From Anaerococcus sp. Marseille-Q7828 (lineage in GTDB: Bacteria > Bacillota > Clostridia > Tissierellales > Peptoniphilaceae): a stretch of DNA of 64,000 nucleotides. Positions 32,598 through 41,180 of the stretch are shown here, piece by piece. Location: NCBI RefSeq assembly GCF_949769285.1, contig NZ_OX458331.1:1302001-1366000 (forward strand). The letters run 5' to 3'. The translations under genes were made by a program, and so were the position numbers. The notes below the pieces were generated by a model. The model was not told the DNA's origin. It saw only the letters and a program-made list of their open reading frames with translations, and did not search any database. How positions within the stretch are numbered: the first letter of the stretch is position 1; the number at the start of each line of letters is the position of its first letter.

Positions 32598-32630
32598 AAG
32601 TGTCACCTATATTTATAGGTGACACTTTTT
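32598..32630 (+). terminator. strong terminator after tsf
   Basis: A perfect inverted repeat of 14 bases per arm (32598-32611 and 32614-32627), effectively a 12-bp stem with a 6-nt loop, followed by a T run to 32630. Confidence 0.92.
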
Positions 32631-32654
32631 AAATAAAAGCTTATTGGAGTATAT

Positions 32655-34388
32655 ATGTTTAAAAATTTTAAATGGTTCCTAAAATACTCTAAGAAAAATT
32701 ATATTATAGGATCAATATCTCTTATTATTACTGATATAATTTCTTTATTTTTACCTTATTTAACAGGTAAGTTAATAGATATGGTTTATCTAGGAACCCT
32801 TACGATGGACACCTTCATAAAAATGATAGTAATAGCATTAATAATGGTTATTTTAAAATATGTAACAGCTATTGCATGGTCTTATAATATTTTTAAATCA
32901 TCGTCGTTGATGGAATATGTTACTAGAGATAAACTTATGAGTAAGTTTTTGAAACAATCTCAAAGATTTTTTGAACAAAATTCTACTGGATCATTAATGA
33001 GTAAATCTACCCAAGATGTAGGCCAGGTGGCTATGTTTGCTGGTTTTGGAATATTGGCATTTTTTGATGCTTTAGTTTTCCCTATATTTATTTTACTTAT
33101 GATGGTAACTACGATTGATTTTAGGTTAACAATATTTTCGATATTACCTATGCTTGTTTTTTTGATTGCTTATTCAAAGCTTGTAGGTAAATGGTATATA
33201 AGATCAAAAGCTGTAAATGAAAGCTTTGATGACTTAACTAATAGAGTTTTAGAAGATGTTGAAGGCATAAGAATTGTTAGAGTTTTTAATATTGGTGATA
33301 TTAGATACAATAATTTTAAGGAGTCTGCAAGGGAACTAGCTGATAAAAGTATTGACTTAGCTAGGCTTCAATCATGGATGGAGCCATCAGAAAGATTTAC
33401 TGTTACCTTAGCTTATATAATTTCGATTGGTTATGGATCAGTATTGATTTCTAGAGGAGATTTAAGTGTAGGCCAAGTAGTATCTTTCACTTATTATCTA
33501 AACATGCTTATATGGCCAATGTTTGCCTTTGGTGAATTTATGAATTTAAACCAACAGGCAAATGCAGCAATGGATAGGATAATGGAAGTACTAAATTATA
33601 AGGAAGAAATCCCTAATTCTGAAAGTTTAGAAAATGTGGACAATAATCCATCCATTAGTTTTATAGAGCATAACTTTACTTATCCATCAAATAATGAGAA
33701 AGTATTAAAAGATATAAATTTAAGGATTGACCAAGGAAGTTCTTTAGGTATTATAGGTAAAACTGGATCTGGGAAAACATCTTTGATTAGGCAACTACTT
33801 GATATATATAAGGTAGATAAAGAATCTATTATAATTTCAGATGACAGCTTTAGTGAGATATCATCAAAATCTTTCAAAGATAAAATAGGATATGTTCCAC
33901 AAGAACATATGATATTTTCTGACACTTTGAAAAACAATATCAGATTTTCCAAGCTTGATGCTAGTGATGAAGAAATAGATGAAGCTATTTCTATTGCTGA
34001 CTTTACAAAAGATATAAAAAAATTTTCTGATGGTCTAGATACACTAACTGGCGAGAAAGGTGTATCCTTATCTGGCGGTCAAAAACAAAGACTTGCTATA
34101 GCTAGAGCTGTTTTGAAAGATCCGGATATATTGATACTTGATGATGCTATGAGCGCAGTAGACGCAAATACAGAACAGAATATAATTAAAAACCTGTCAA
34201 CTAGTAGAAAAGATAAAACGACAATAATTATAGCCCACAGGATAAGCCAGGTTCAAAATTGTGATAATATAATTATTCTAGAAGATGGTAAAATAGTTGA
34301 TTCTGGAAATCACGATGAATTGATGAGTAGAGAGACTTGGTATAAAGACCAATATATTAAACAGATAAGTGGAGGTAATAATGGCTAA
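32655..34388 (+). CDS. ABC exporter half-transporter with degenerate ATP site (heterodimer subunit 1)
   Basis: A 577-residue protein with six predicted transmembrane segments (about 1-310) fused to an ATPase domain. Walker A is GKTGSGKTS, Q-loop GYVPQEHM, signature LSGGQ, but the residue after the Walker B aspartate is Asp, not Glu (ILILDDAMS), so its own ATP site should be hydrolysis-poor. This is the known pattern of heterodimeric type IV exporters such as BmrCD, LmrCD and TM287/288. The partner gene overlaps its 3' end by 8 nt. Substrate (drug, lipid or peptide) cannot be told from sequence. Confidence 0.9.
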   Translation: MFKNFKWFLKYSKKNYIIGSISLIITDIISLFLPYLTGKLIDMVYLGTLTMDTFIKMIVIALIMVILKYVTAIAWSYNIFKSSSLMEYVTRDKLMSKFLKQSQRFFEQNSTGSLMSKSTQDVGQVAMFAGFGILAFFDALVFPIFILLMMVTTIDFRLTIFSILPMLVFLIAYSKLVGKWYIRSKAVNESFDDLTNRVLEDVEGIRIVRVFNIGDIRYNNFKESARELADKSIDLARLQSWMEPSERFTVTLAYIISIGYGSVLISRGDLSVGQVVSFTYYLNMLIWPMFAFGEFMNLNQQANAAMDRIMEVLNYKEEIPNSESLENVDNNPSISFIEHNFTYPSNNEKVLKDINLRIDQGSSLGIIGKTGSGKTSLIRQLLDIYKVDKESIIISDDSFSEISSKSFKDKIGYVPQEHMIFSDTLKNNIRFSKLDASDEEIDEAISIADFTKDIKKFSDGLDTLTGEKGVSLSGGQKQRLAIARAVLKDPDILILDDAMSAVDANTEQNIIKNLSTSRKDKTTIIIAHRISQVQNCDNIIILEDGKIVDSGNHDELMSRETWYKDQYIKQISGGNNG

Positions 34389-36129
34389 TACGGATAAACA
34401 AGTAAGAAATTTGCTTAAAAATTATGCCTTAAATGAAAAAACGTCCTTTATCAAAGGTTTCGTGCTTTCGCTTTTAAATACAATATTGCAACTGCTTTCG
34501 CCACTAATTATAGGATACATTATAAATAATCTTTTGAAAAAAGGTATAACAAGTGCTGATTTTACAAATATAATCAAATATTTGATACTGTATTTTTTAG
34601 TTAATATGATTGCTAGCTTATTTTTAAATAGAGCTTTTATTACTTTTCAAATTGCATCAAATGATATAGCTTATCAAATGCAAAATGATGTGTATAATAA
34701 GGTCAATTCTTTTCCAATTGCTTATTTTGATAACCTACCAGCAGGAAAAATATCATCTAGAATTACTAATGATACTAATAAAGTAAAAATGCTTTTTAAG
34801 CTAATAATAACAGATATTACAACATCTATGATTCTTGCTGTGGGGCTTGGGATTACAATATTTATTACAAACCCAATTGCTGGTTTAATGTTAATACCTT
34901 TAGCTCCTATCATATATATAATCTATAAGTCTTACACTTCTTACACGCGAAAATATACTGGGGAAATTAGGAAAAACACTTCTGAAATTAATGCTCAGAT
35001 TAATGAGTATATTCAAAACATGGAAGTTATCCAAGTGTTTAATAAAGAGGATTATATAAAAGATAAATTCGATGAGACTAATAATCATATATTCTCATTA
35101 TCTAGTGAACTTGCCAAAATAAGGTCCTATTCAGGTTATAGAGCAATGGATATAGTTTCTTACTTGGCATCATTAATAATTTTGGTTTATTTTGGTTTAG
35201 GTCAAATCACTGATTATTACTCAGTAAGTATTGGTAGTTTATATGTGATATTTGAATACACATCTAGATTGTTTAATGAAATAAGATTTATAATAATGAG
35301 GGTTGGAGAAGTGAATGAATCAATGGCTAGTGCCAGCCATATTTTTGAAATATTAAAGTTAGATAGCCAGGAAGAATTATTTGATACAATTGACGATATC
35401 AACCAAAAAATTACATTTGATGATGTGAGATTCTCTTACACAGAAGGCGAAGAAGTTATAAAAGGAATCTCATTTGATGTCAATGCAGGTGAATCTGTAG
35501 CCTTTGTTGGTCAAACTGGTTCTGGTAAATCGACATTAATTAACCTATTATTAAATTTCTACTCTCCCCAATCTGGTAAAATCACAATAGGGGATAAGGA
35601 TATATCAAAGGTCAATAGAAATGATCTAAGACGTGATATGGCTGTAGTTCTTCAAGATGCCTTCCTATTTAAAGGAGATATTGGCGAAAATATATCTTTA
35701 GGATATGAATATAGCGACAAAGAAATTAAAGACGCACTTAGGGCAGTAGGGGGAGATAGGTTAATAAATAAAGGAATCCACACTCAAGTTATGGAAGGTG
35801 GATCAAACTTATCCCAAGGAGAGAAACAACTTATAAGTTTTGCAAGAGCCTATATAAGAAATCCTAAAATATTAATTCTTGATGAAGCTACTAGTAATAT
35901 AGATACTGAGACAGAAGCTATAATTCAGCAAGGCATTGAAAAGTTAAAAGAAAATAGAACAACTTTTATAATAGCTCATAGACTTTCTACTATTAAGGAT
36001 GTAGATAATATAATTGTATTATCTCATGGAAGAATCGTAGAAATGGGAGATCACAACAAACTTATGACATCTTCTGGCTATTATAAAGAAATGTATAACA
36101 AGCAAATGAAAGAAAATTATAGTCTCTAA
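34381..36129 (+). CDS. ABC exporter half-transporter with canonical catalytic Glu (heterodimer subunit 2)
   Basis: A 582-residue partner of the preceding gene: transmembrane domain (about 20-310) and ATPase with Walker A GQTGSGKST, Q-loop LQDAFLF, Walker B ILILDEATS with catalytic Glu, and H-loop AHRLS. Its signature is LSQGE instead of LSGGQ, which is expected because it faces the degenerate site of subunit 1. Start chosen at the ATG at 34381, 5 nt after GGAGG (34371-34375). A hairpin begins within its last codons. Confidence 0.9.
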   Translation: MANTDKQVRNLLKNYALNEKTSFIKGFVLSLLNTILQLLSPLIIGYIINNLLKKGITSADFTNIIKYLILYFLVNMIASLFLNRAFITFQIASNDIAYQMQNDVYNKVNSFPIAYFDNLPAGKISSRITNDTNKVKMLFKLIITDITTSMILAVGLGITIFITNPIAGLMLIPLAPIIYIIYKSYTSYTRKYTGEIRKNTSEINAQINEYIQNMEVIQVFNKEDYIKDKFDETNNHIFSLSSELAKIRSYSGYRAMDIVSYLASLIILVYFGLGQITDYYSVSIGSLYVIFEYTSRLFNEIRFIIMRVGEVNESMASASHIFEILKLDSQEELFDTIDDINQKITFDDVRFSYTEGEEVIKGISFDVNAGESVAFVGQTGSGKSTLINLLLNFYSPQSGKITIGDKDISKVNRNDLRRDMAVVLQDAFLFKGDIGENISLGYEYSDKEIKDALRAVGGDRLINKGIHTQVMEGGSNLSQGEKQLISFARAYIRNPKILILDEATSNIDTETEAIIQQGIEKLKENRTTFIIAHRLSTIKDVDNIIVLSHGRIVEMGDHNKLMTSSGYYKEMYNKQMKENYSL

Positions 36130-36150
36130 TTTTATTAGAGGCTATTTCTT
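36121..36150 (+). terminator. terminator after the ABC exporter pair
   Basis: A 10-bp stem with one G-U pair (36121-36130 with 36134-36143) that includes the stop codon, followed by a broken T tract (ATTTCTTTT). The loop is only 3 nt and the tract is interrupted, so it may leak. Confidence 0.55.
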
Positions 36151-36180
36151 TTGCTAATAAAAATCATTTTATGGTATAAT
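36151..36180 (+). promoter_or_regulatory. promoter of rny
   Basis: Extended -10 TGGTATAAT (TATAAT at 36175-36180) with TTGCTA (36151-36156) 18 bp upstream. The ribosome binding site AGGAGGTGAT follows about 37 nt later. Confidence 0.7.
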
Positions 36181-36229
36181 TATAAAGGAATGTAAATTCC
36201 AAGTAAAATTTTATAGGAGGTGATAATAA

Positions 36230-37771
36230 ATGGATAATCCAGTTGTTATAATCATTACTGTCGCCTTCGTATTGTTAGCTTTTATTTTAGGCTTCATATA
36301 TCATAAAGTAACTAGTGAAAAAAAGATAGGCGCGGCAGATGCCTTAAGTCGCCAAATCATCGAAGATGCTAATAAACAAGCAGAAACTTTAAGGCGTGAA
36401 ACTCTTAAAGAAGCAAAAGATGAAATATCTAAAATCAAATTAGAAAATGATAGGAAGTTAAACAAACGTTCTAATGAACTTGATAAAAAAGAATCGCGTT
36501 TGTTTAAAAAAGAAGAAAGTCTTGACAATAGAGCTTTATTGATTGACAAAAAGGCTGATCAGATCTCTAGCGATCAGAAGAGGTTAAAACAAAAAGAAGA
36601 CAGCATTGATAAACTGATTGAACAACAACAGTTAGAATTGCAAAATATCGCAGGTCTCACAAACAACGAAGCTAAAGAAATTATACTAGAAAATGTCAAA
36701 AACGAAACAATTCACGAAACAGCAAAACTGATCAAAGAAAGTGAAGAACGCATAAAATCTGAAAGCAAAAAAATTGCAACAGAAATACTTGCAACTACTA
36801 TACAAAGATATGCTGCAGAACAAGTAGCTGAAAATACTGTATCAGTAGTGTCTCTTCCAAATGATGAGATGAAAGGTAGAATTATCGGACGTGAAGGTAG
36901 AAATATTAGGGCCTTCGAACAATTATCAGGAGTTGACTTAATAATAGATGATACACCTGAAGCGGTAGTTATATCATCCTTTGAGCCAGTTAGACGTGAA
37001 ATTGCAAAAGTAGCACTAGAAAGATTGATTCAAGATGGCCGTATAAACCCATCAAGAATTGAAGAAACACTTCAAAAAGCTGAAGAAGAAGTTGAACAAA
37101 GAATCATAGAAGATGGTGAAGAAGCTGCTGAAGCTGCAGGAGTTCATAATCTACATCCACAACTTATAAGAATGGTTGGTAAGATGAAGTTTAGAACCAG
37201 CTATGGTCAAAATGTTATGAAGCACTCTGTTGAAGTTGCTAATCTTGCAGGAATGCTTGCTGAAGAAATTGGCGCAGACGCGCAAACAGCAAGACGTGGC
37301 GGACTTCTACATGACATAGGTAAATCTATAGATCAAGAAGTAGCAGGAACTCATATAGAACTAGGTGTAGATGCAGCAACCAGATATGGTGAAAACAAGT
37401 ATGTTATAAACGCTATCCAATCACACCATGGTGAAGTTGAACCAAATTGTGTAGAATCTATATTAGTTCAAACGGCAGATACAATATCTGCTGCCAGACC
37501 TGGTGCTAGACGAGAAAGCTTAGAAAATTATATTAGAAGATTAGAATCTCTTGAAGAGATAGCTAATTCATATCAAGGAATTGAAAAATCATTTGCTTTA
37601 CAAGCTGGTAGAGAACTTAGAATAATGGTTAAACCAGAAAAAATAACAGATGATGAAATGATTGTAGTTGCTAGAGAGATTGCAAAAAGAATTGAAGATG
37701 AATTAGAATATCCAGGAGAAATAAAAGTAAATGTTCTTAGAGAATCAAATGCGATAGAATATGCAAGATAA
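36230..37771 (+). CDS. rny: ribonuclease Y
   Basis: A 513-residue membrane-anchored endoribonuclease that starts much mRNA decay. One N-terminal transmembrane helix (about 4-24), a long coiled coil rich in Lys and Glu (about 30-190), a KH domain with [15 protein letters not shown], and an HD domain with [10 protein letters not shown]. Very strong AGGAGGTGAT site and its own extended -10 promoter. Together with RNase J in this window it represents the Firmicute decay machinery. Confidence 0.98.
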   Translation: MDNPVVIIITVAFVLLAFILGFIYHKVTSEKKIGAADALSRQIIEDANKQAETLRRETLKEAKDEISKIKLENDRKLNKRSNELDKKESRLFKKEESLDNRALLIDKKADQISSDQKRLKQKEDSIDKLIEQQQLELQNIAGLTNNEAKEIILENVKNETIHETAKLIKESEERIKSESKKIATEILATTIQRYAAEQVAENTVSVVSLPNDEMKGRIIGREGRNIRAFEQLSGVDLIIDDTPEAVVISSFEPVRREIAKVALERLIQDGRINPSRIEETLQKAEEEVEQRIIEDGEEAAEAAGVHNLHPQLIRMVGKMKFRTSYGQNVMKHSVEVANLAGMLAEEIGADAQTARRGGLLHDIGKSIDQEVAGTHIELGVDAATRYGENKYVINAIQSHHGEVEPNCVESILVQTADTISAARPGARRESLENYIRRLESLEEIANSYQGIEKSFALQAGRELRIMVKPEKITDDEMIVVAREIAKRIEDELEYPGEIKVNVLRESNAIEYAR

Positions 37772-37791
37772 TTATTAAAAGTAATTATGAC

Positions 37792-37820
37792 AAACTGCCA
37801 TTTATTTAGTGGCAGTTTTT
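37792..37820 (+). terminator. terminator after rny
   Basis: A perfect 9-bp stem, AAACTGCCA (37792-37800) with TGGCAGTTT (37810-37818), 9-nt loop, T run to 37820. Confidence 0.88.
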
Positions 37821-37863
37821 AATTGCTATAAAAGTGCAAAATAGAGAGAGGCTTGTCAATATA

Positions 37864-37899
37864 AATTATTGCACAAAATAATAATTTTGTGCAATAATT
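37864..37899. repeat. perfect palindrome upstream of the Xer-type recombinase gene
   Basis: A 16-base arm (37864-37879) is repeated exactly in reverse complement at 37884-37899, with a 4-nt centre AATA. The core of each arm is TTATTGCACAAAAT. No T tract follows directly. The right arm overlaps the proposed -35 of the recombinase promoter. It could be an operator, a recombinase binding site or an RNA hairpin; none is proven. Confidence 0.85.
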
Positions 37900-37925
37900 G
37901 TAAATTTTTAAAATATCAGTACAAT
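37898..37925 (+). promoter_or_regulatory. promoter candidate for the recombinase gene
   Basis: TTGTAA (37898-37903) and TACAAT (37920-37925) are 16 bp apart, about 42 bp before the start codon. The -35 touches the right arm of the palindrome. Confidence 0.5.
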
Positions 37926-37966
37926 ATTATTATAAAAACTAAAATTTACCTTATTTGGAGCAATTC

Positions 37967-38947
37967 ATGAACCAACCAATACTACTTATAGACTATTTAA
38001 ACTTTTTAAAATCAATTCGAGGCCTATCACCCAATACAATTAAAGAATACGGATACGATTTGGAAGTTTTTTTCAAATATCAAATTCTAAGAAAAGTTTA
38101 TTATGGAGATCAAAGCTCATTTGAAAAAGAATTTAAAGATAAAGATATGAAAAAAATAATTGATGCCAAATTCTTATCTAGTCTTAATATAGCTGATTTT
38201 TATGCTTATCTATCATATCTAGATAATGAAAAAAACGACAACCCTACTACTAGATCTAGGAAGATTTCAGCTATAAAGTCTTTTTATAAGTATCTATACC
38301 AAGAGATTGAAGTTATTGATGAGAATATAACTGAAAAGCTTAGAAATCCCAAAATCAGCCAAAGACAACCCGTCTACCTCACTTTAGATGAGACAGAAAG
38401 ATTATTATCTGTAGTTAACACTGAGAAAAATGACTTTTTAAGGGCGCGTGATTTAGCCATTATATTCACTTTTCTTACAACTGGAATGCGATTATCTGAG
38501 TTAGTATCAATAAATGTATCGGATATAGAAAATGATCATTTCAAAATAATTGGAAAAGGAAATAAAGAAAGGACAATATATTTAACCGAAAACGCTCTAA
38601 AATTAATTCACCATTATTTAAAAATTAGAAATGAATATTTGGATGGTATGTATATAGAAGCTCTATTCATTTCTACAAGAAAAAAGAGAATTTCTAATAG
38701 AGCTGTCCAATCTACCATAGAAAAATACCTTAATAAGGCTGGATTTGATACCTCCTTGTACTCTACCCACAAATTAAGGCACACAGCTGCAACTTTGATG
38801 TATAAGTATGGCAATGTAGATATAAGGGCTCTAAAAGATATACTAGGACACACAAATATTTCAACAACTCAAATTTACACCCACTTAGATGATGAAGACC
38901 TTAAGGATGCTGTAAATAAGAATCCGCTTACAAAATTAGACCTTTAG
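37967..38947 (+). CDS. Xer-type tyrosine recombinase
   Basis: A 326-residue integrase-family protein with the SAM-like N-terminal DNA-binding domain (YLNFLKSIRGLSPNTIKEY) and the full catalytic set: Arg in TTGMRLSELVS, Lys in GKGNKERTI, HKLRH, the LGHTNISTTQIYTH segment and nucleophilic Tyr in IYTHL. This is the architecture of XerC/XerD, which resolve chromosome dimers at dif. No phage or integron genes are nearby, favouring a housekeeping Xer. XerC versus XerD cannot be decided here. Start at ATG 37967, 6 nt after GGAG; a TTG four codons upstream overlaps that site. Confidence 0.88.
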   Translation: MNQPILLIDYLNFLKSIRGLSPNTIKEYGYDLEVFFKYQILRKVYYGDQSSFEKEFKDKDMKKIIDAKFLSSLNIADFYAYLSYLDNEKNDNPTTRSRKISAIKSFYKYLYQEIEVIDENITEKLRNPKISQRQPVYLTLDETERLLSVVNTEKNDFLRARDLAIIFTFLTTGMRLSELVSINVSDIENDHFKIIGKGNKERTIYLTENALKLIHHYLKIRNEYLDGMYIEALFISTRKKRISNRAVQSTIEKYLNKAGFDTSLYSTHKLRHTAATLMYKYGNVDIRALKDILGHTNISTTQIYTHLDDEDLKDAVNKNPLTKLDL

Positions 38948-38950
38948 ATA

Positions 38951-38986
38951 AAAAATCAAGGGTACCTATATGTATCCTTGATTTTT
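38951..38986. terminator. two-way terminator at convergent recombinase and lyase genes
   Basis: A 15-bp stem with one G-U pair (38951-38965 with 38972-38986), 6-nt loop, A tract on the left arm and T tract on the right arm. Its loop and right arm lie inside the last codons of the minus-strand lyase gene. Confidence 0.82.
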
Positions 38987-40243
38987 AAAACGGCTTAAAA
39001 CGAGTTTTAGAGCGAGCTTTCCATGGTAATAATTTAATCCACCTTGTAGATATGCAATATATGGACTTCTTAGTGGACCATCTGCAGAAAGTTCTGATGT
39101 TGATCCTTCTACAAAACCACCAGCAGCCATAATCACAGGATCTTCATATCCTGGCATTGGAAATGGTTCTGGAATTAAATTTGAATCAACTGTAGAAGCT
39201 TCTTGTATAGCCTTACAAAATGTGATGACCTTATCTGGATCTTCAAATTTTATCGCTTGAACTACATCGCTTTGAGGATCTCCGATTTTAGGGATAACTT
39301 CATAACCTAGTTCGTTAAATACTTTTCCGAATAACATTCCTACTTTTATGGCTTCTTTAACAATTTGTGGCGCAAAATATAAGCCTTGTAAGACATATCT
39401 AGTTGTACCAAAACTTAAGCCTTCGTCCTTGCCAATTCCTGGTGCTGTTAAGGTATTTGAGCAGTACTCTATCAAATCTTTTTTACCCACAACATAACCG
39501 CCAGTTATAGCTATGCCGCCACCAAGATTTTTAATCAAGGATCCAGCTAATATATCTGCACCAACCTCTATTGGCTCTTTATCTTCAGTAAATTCGCCAT
39601 AACAATTATCCACAAAAATAATAGTTTCAGGATTTGCTTTTCTAATTTCTATTATAGCTTTTTCAATTTCTTCTATTGTAAAGGCGCGTCTTTGAGTATA
39701 TCCAGTAGATCTTTGAATTAGTGCTAATTTAGTATTTTTATCGAAAACTTTGTGAATATTTTGATAATCAATTTGATTATTTTCATCTAGGCTCAGTTTT
39801 TCATAAGAAATTCCTTTTGAGATTAAATTACCTTTCTTATTACCTACAATCCCTATAACTTGTTGCATAGTATCGTATGGATCATCAGTTATTGCTACCA
39901 TTTTATCCCCGTAGTTTAATAAAGCAAATAGAACTAAAGATAAGGCGTGGGTCCCTGCAACAATACTTGGTCTTACTAAAGCATCCTCAGCTTTAAAAAA
40001 ATCAGCATATATTTCTTCTAACTTTTTCCTACCGGTATCAGCATAACCGTATCCAGTTGCACTTATAAAATCTTGAGTATTAAGATTATTTTTATTGAAT
40101 GCTTTTAATACCTTAAGTTGGTTAAATTCAGCTATTTCTTCTAGTTTGTTAAAATCTTCACATAGGCATTCTTGAGCTTTCTTTATCATATTATCAAATG
40201 AGTCATCTATATTATAATGATCATATATTTCGTTAAAATTCAT
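38966..40243 (-). CDS. methionine gamma-lyase family protein (YnbB/aluminium resistance family), PLP-dependent
   Basis: A 425-residue fold type I PLP enzyme of the family annotated as aluminium resistance protein or methionine gamma-lyase-like. Visible features: ATGYGYADTGRKKLEEIYADFF, the VRPSIVAGTHAL segment, VDNCYGEFTE (aspartate binding the PLP ring) and the lysine region AGSLIKNLGGGIA. Its true substrate is not established; the name follows the family. It overlaps miaA by 11 nt, matching the miaA neighbourhood in Bacillus. Last gene of the mutS-mutL-miaA operon. Confidence 0.88.
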   Translation of the reverse strand: MNFNEIYDHYNIDDSFDNMIKKAQECLCEDFNKLEEIAEFNQLKVLKAFNKNNLNTQDFISATGYGYADTGRKKLEEIYADFFKAEDALVRPSIVAGTHALSLVLFALLNYGDKMVAITDDPYDTMQQVIGIVGNKKGNLISKGISYEKLSLDENNQIDYQNIHKVFDKNTKLALIQRSTGYTQRRAFTIEEIEKAIIEIRKANPETIIFVDNCYGEFTEDKEPIEVGADILAGSLIKNLGGGIAITGGYVVGKKDLIEYCSNTLTAPGIGKDEGLSFGTTRYVLQGLYFAPQIVKEAIKVGMLFGKVFNELGYEVIPKIGDPQSDVVQAIKFEDPDKVITFCKAIQEASTVDSNLIPEPFPMPGYEDPVIMAAGGFVEGSTSELSADGPLRSPYIAYLQGGLNYYHGKLALKLVLSRFKNQGYI

Positions 40244-41180
40244 AAATATCCTTAATTGTGCTTATTATAATATCACTTGCATCATATTTACTTATATTAT
40301 CCATAATAATTTCGTGAGCAAAATTATAATTTAGGTATCTTTTCATCCATGTTACTTGTCTTTTTGCGTAGTGTCTTGTATTTTTTTGTATCAAATCTAT
40401 AAGTTCATCAATATCTATTTCTTCTTTTATAAAAGGAAAGATTTCCTTATATCCAATTGCTGCCATAGATTGGGAGTTTTCATCAAGATTATAAGTCTTA
40501 ACTACGTTCACAAATTCTTCTATTAAACCTTCTGAAATCATTTCTATAACTCTATTATTAATATTTTCATAAAGTCCTGACCTGTCTTTAAAATTTAAGA
40601 AGAATAAAATTGGATCAATTTTTTCATTTAATACTTTTTCCCCACTTCTTACATCAGAAGGTTTTTCACCTGTAAGTTCATAGATTTCAAGTGACCTAAT
40701 TATCCTATTTCTTTCGTTTTCGTGGTATTTATCTGCTGTTATGGGATCAATATTCTTAAGTTTATCATATAAATATGAGTTCCCCTTATTATCAGCGATT
40801 GCTTCAAGTTCATTTCTTAGATCAGAATCTCTAGGAGTTGCCCCATAATTCATATCAAATAAAATAGAATCTATATAAAATCCAGTACCTCCGGTAAGTA
40901 TTGGAATATGTCCATCTTCATTAATTTGATGAATCAACAAACTTGCCTTTGATGAGAAATCTTCCACAGTGAAGTTTTCATTTGGATCAATCACATCAAT
41001 TAAATGATGATTTATGCCGTAAGTTTGATCTATTTTATTTGTTCCTATGTTCATATCTTTATAAATTTGCTGGCTATCGGCAGATATTATTTGCCCACTA
41101 AAAGCCTTGGCAACATTTATTGCTATATCACTCTTGCCACTAGCTGTAGGTCCTGTTATTATAATTAATTTATCTTTCAA
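40233..41180 (-). CDS. miaA: tRNA dimethylallyltransferase
   Basis: A 315-residue enzyme adding an isopentenyl group to A37 of tRNAs reading UNN codons. P-loop TGPTASGKSD, the substrate aspartate region (ISADSQQIYKDMNIGT), HHLIDVIDPNENFTV, and TGGTGFYIDSIL. I start at a TTG at 41180: GGAGAG (41186-41191) is 5 nt upstream and the product then begins MKDKLIIITGPTASGK as usual. An ATG five codons earlier has no ribosome binding site and overlaps mutL more. Confidence 0.95.
   Translation of the reverse strand: MKDKLIIITGPTASGKSDIAINVAKAFSGQIISADSQQIYKDMNIGTNKIDQTYGINHHLIDVIDPNENFTVEDFSSKASLLIHQINEDGHIPILTGGTGFYIDSILFDMNYGATPRDSDLRNELEAIADNKGNSYLYDKLKNIDPITADKYHENERNRIIRSLEIYELTGEKPSDVRSGEKVLNEKIDPILFFLNFKDRSGLYENINNRVIEMISEGLIEEFVNVVKTYNLDENSQSMAAIGYKEIFPFIKEEIDIDELIDLIQKNTRHYAKRQVTWMKRYLNYNFAHEIIMDNISKYDASDIIISTIKDIYEF

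Noticed and set aside
37864-37899. The palindrome as a dif site or as a plain terminator
   Set aside because: It does not match the XerC/XerD half-site pattern as I know it and its perfect symmetry is unlike the imperfect dif; it has no T tract directly after the stem and lies upstream of the likely transcription start.
38966-40243. Methionine gamma-lyase as a sulfur-amino-acid catabolism system with the desulfurase
   Set aside because: The two genes are over 20 kb apart and in operons devoted to other functions; family naming alone does not support a joint pathway.
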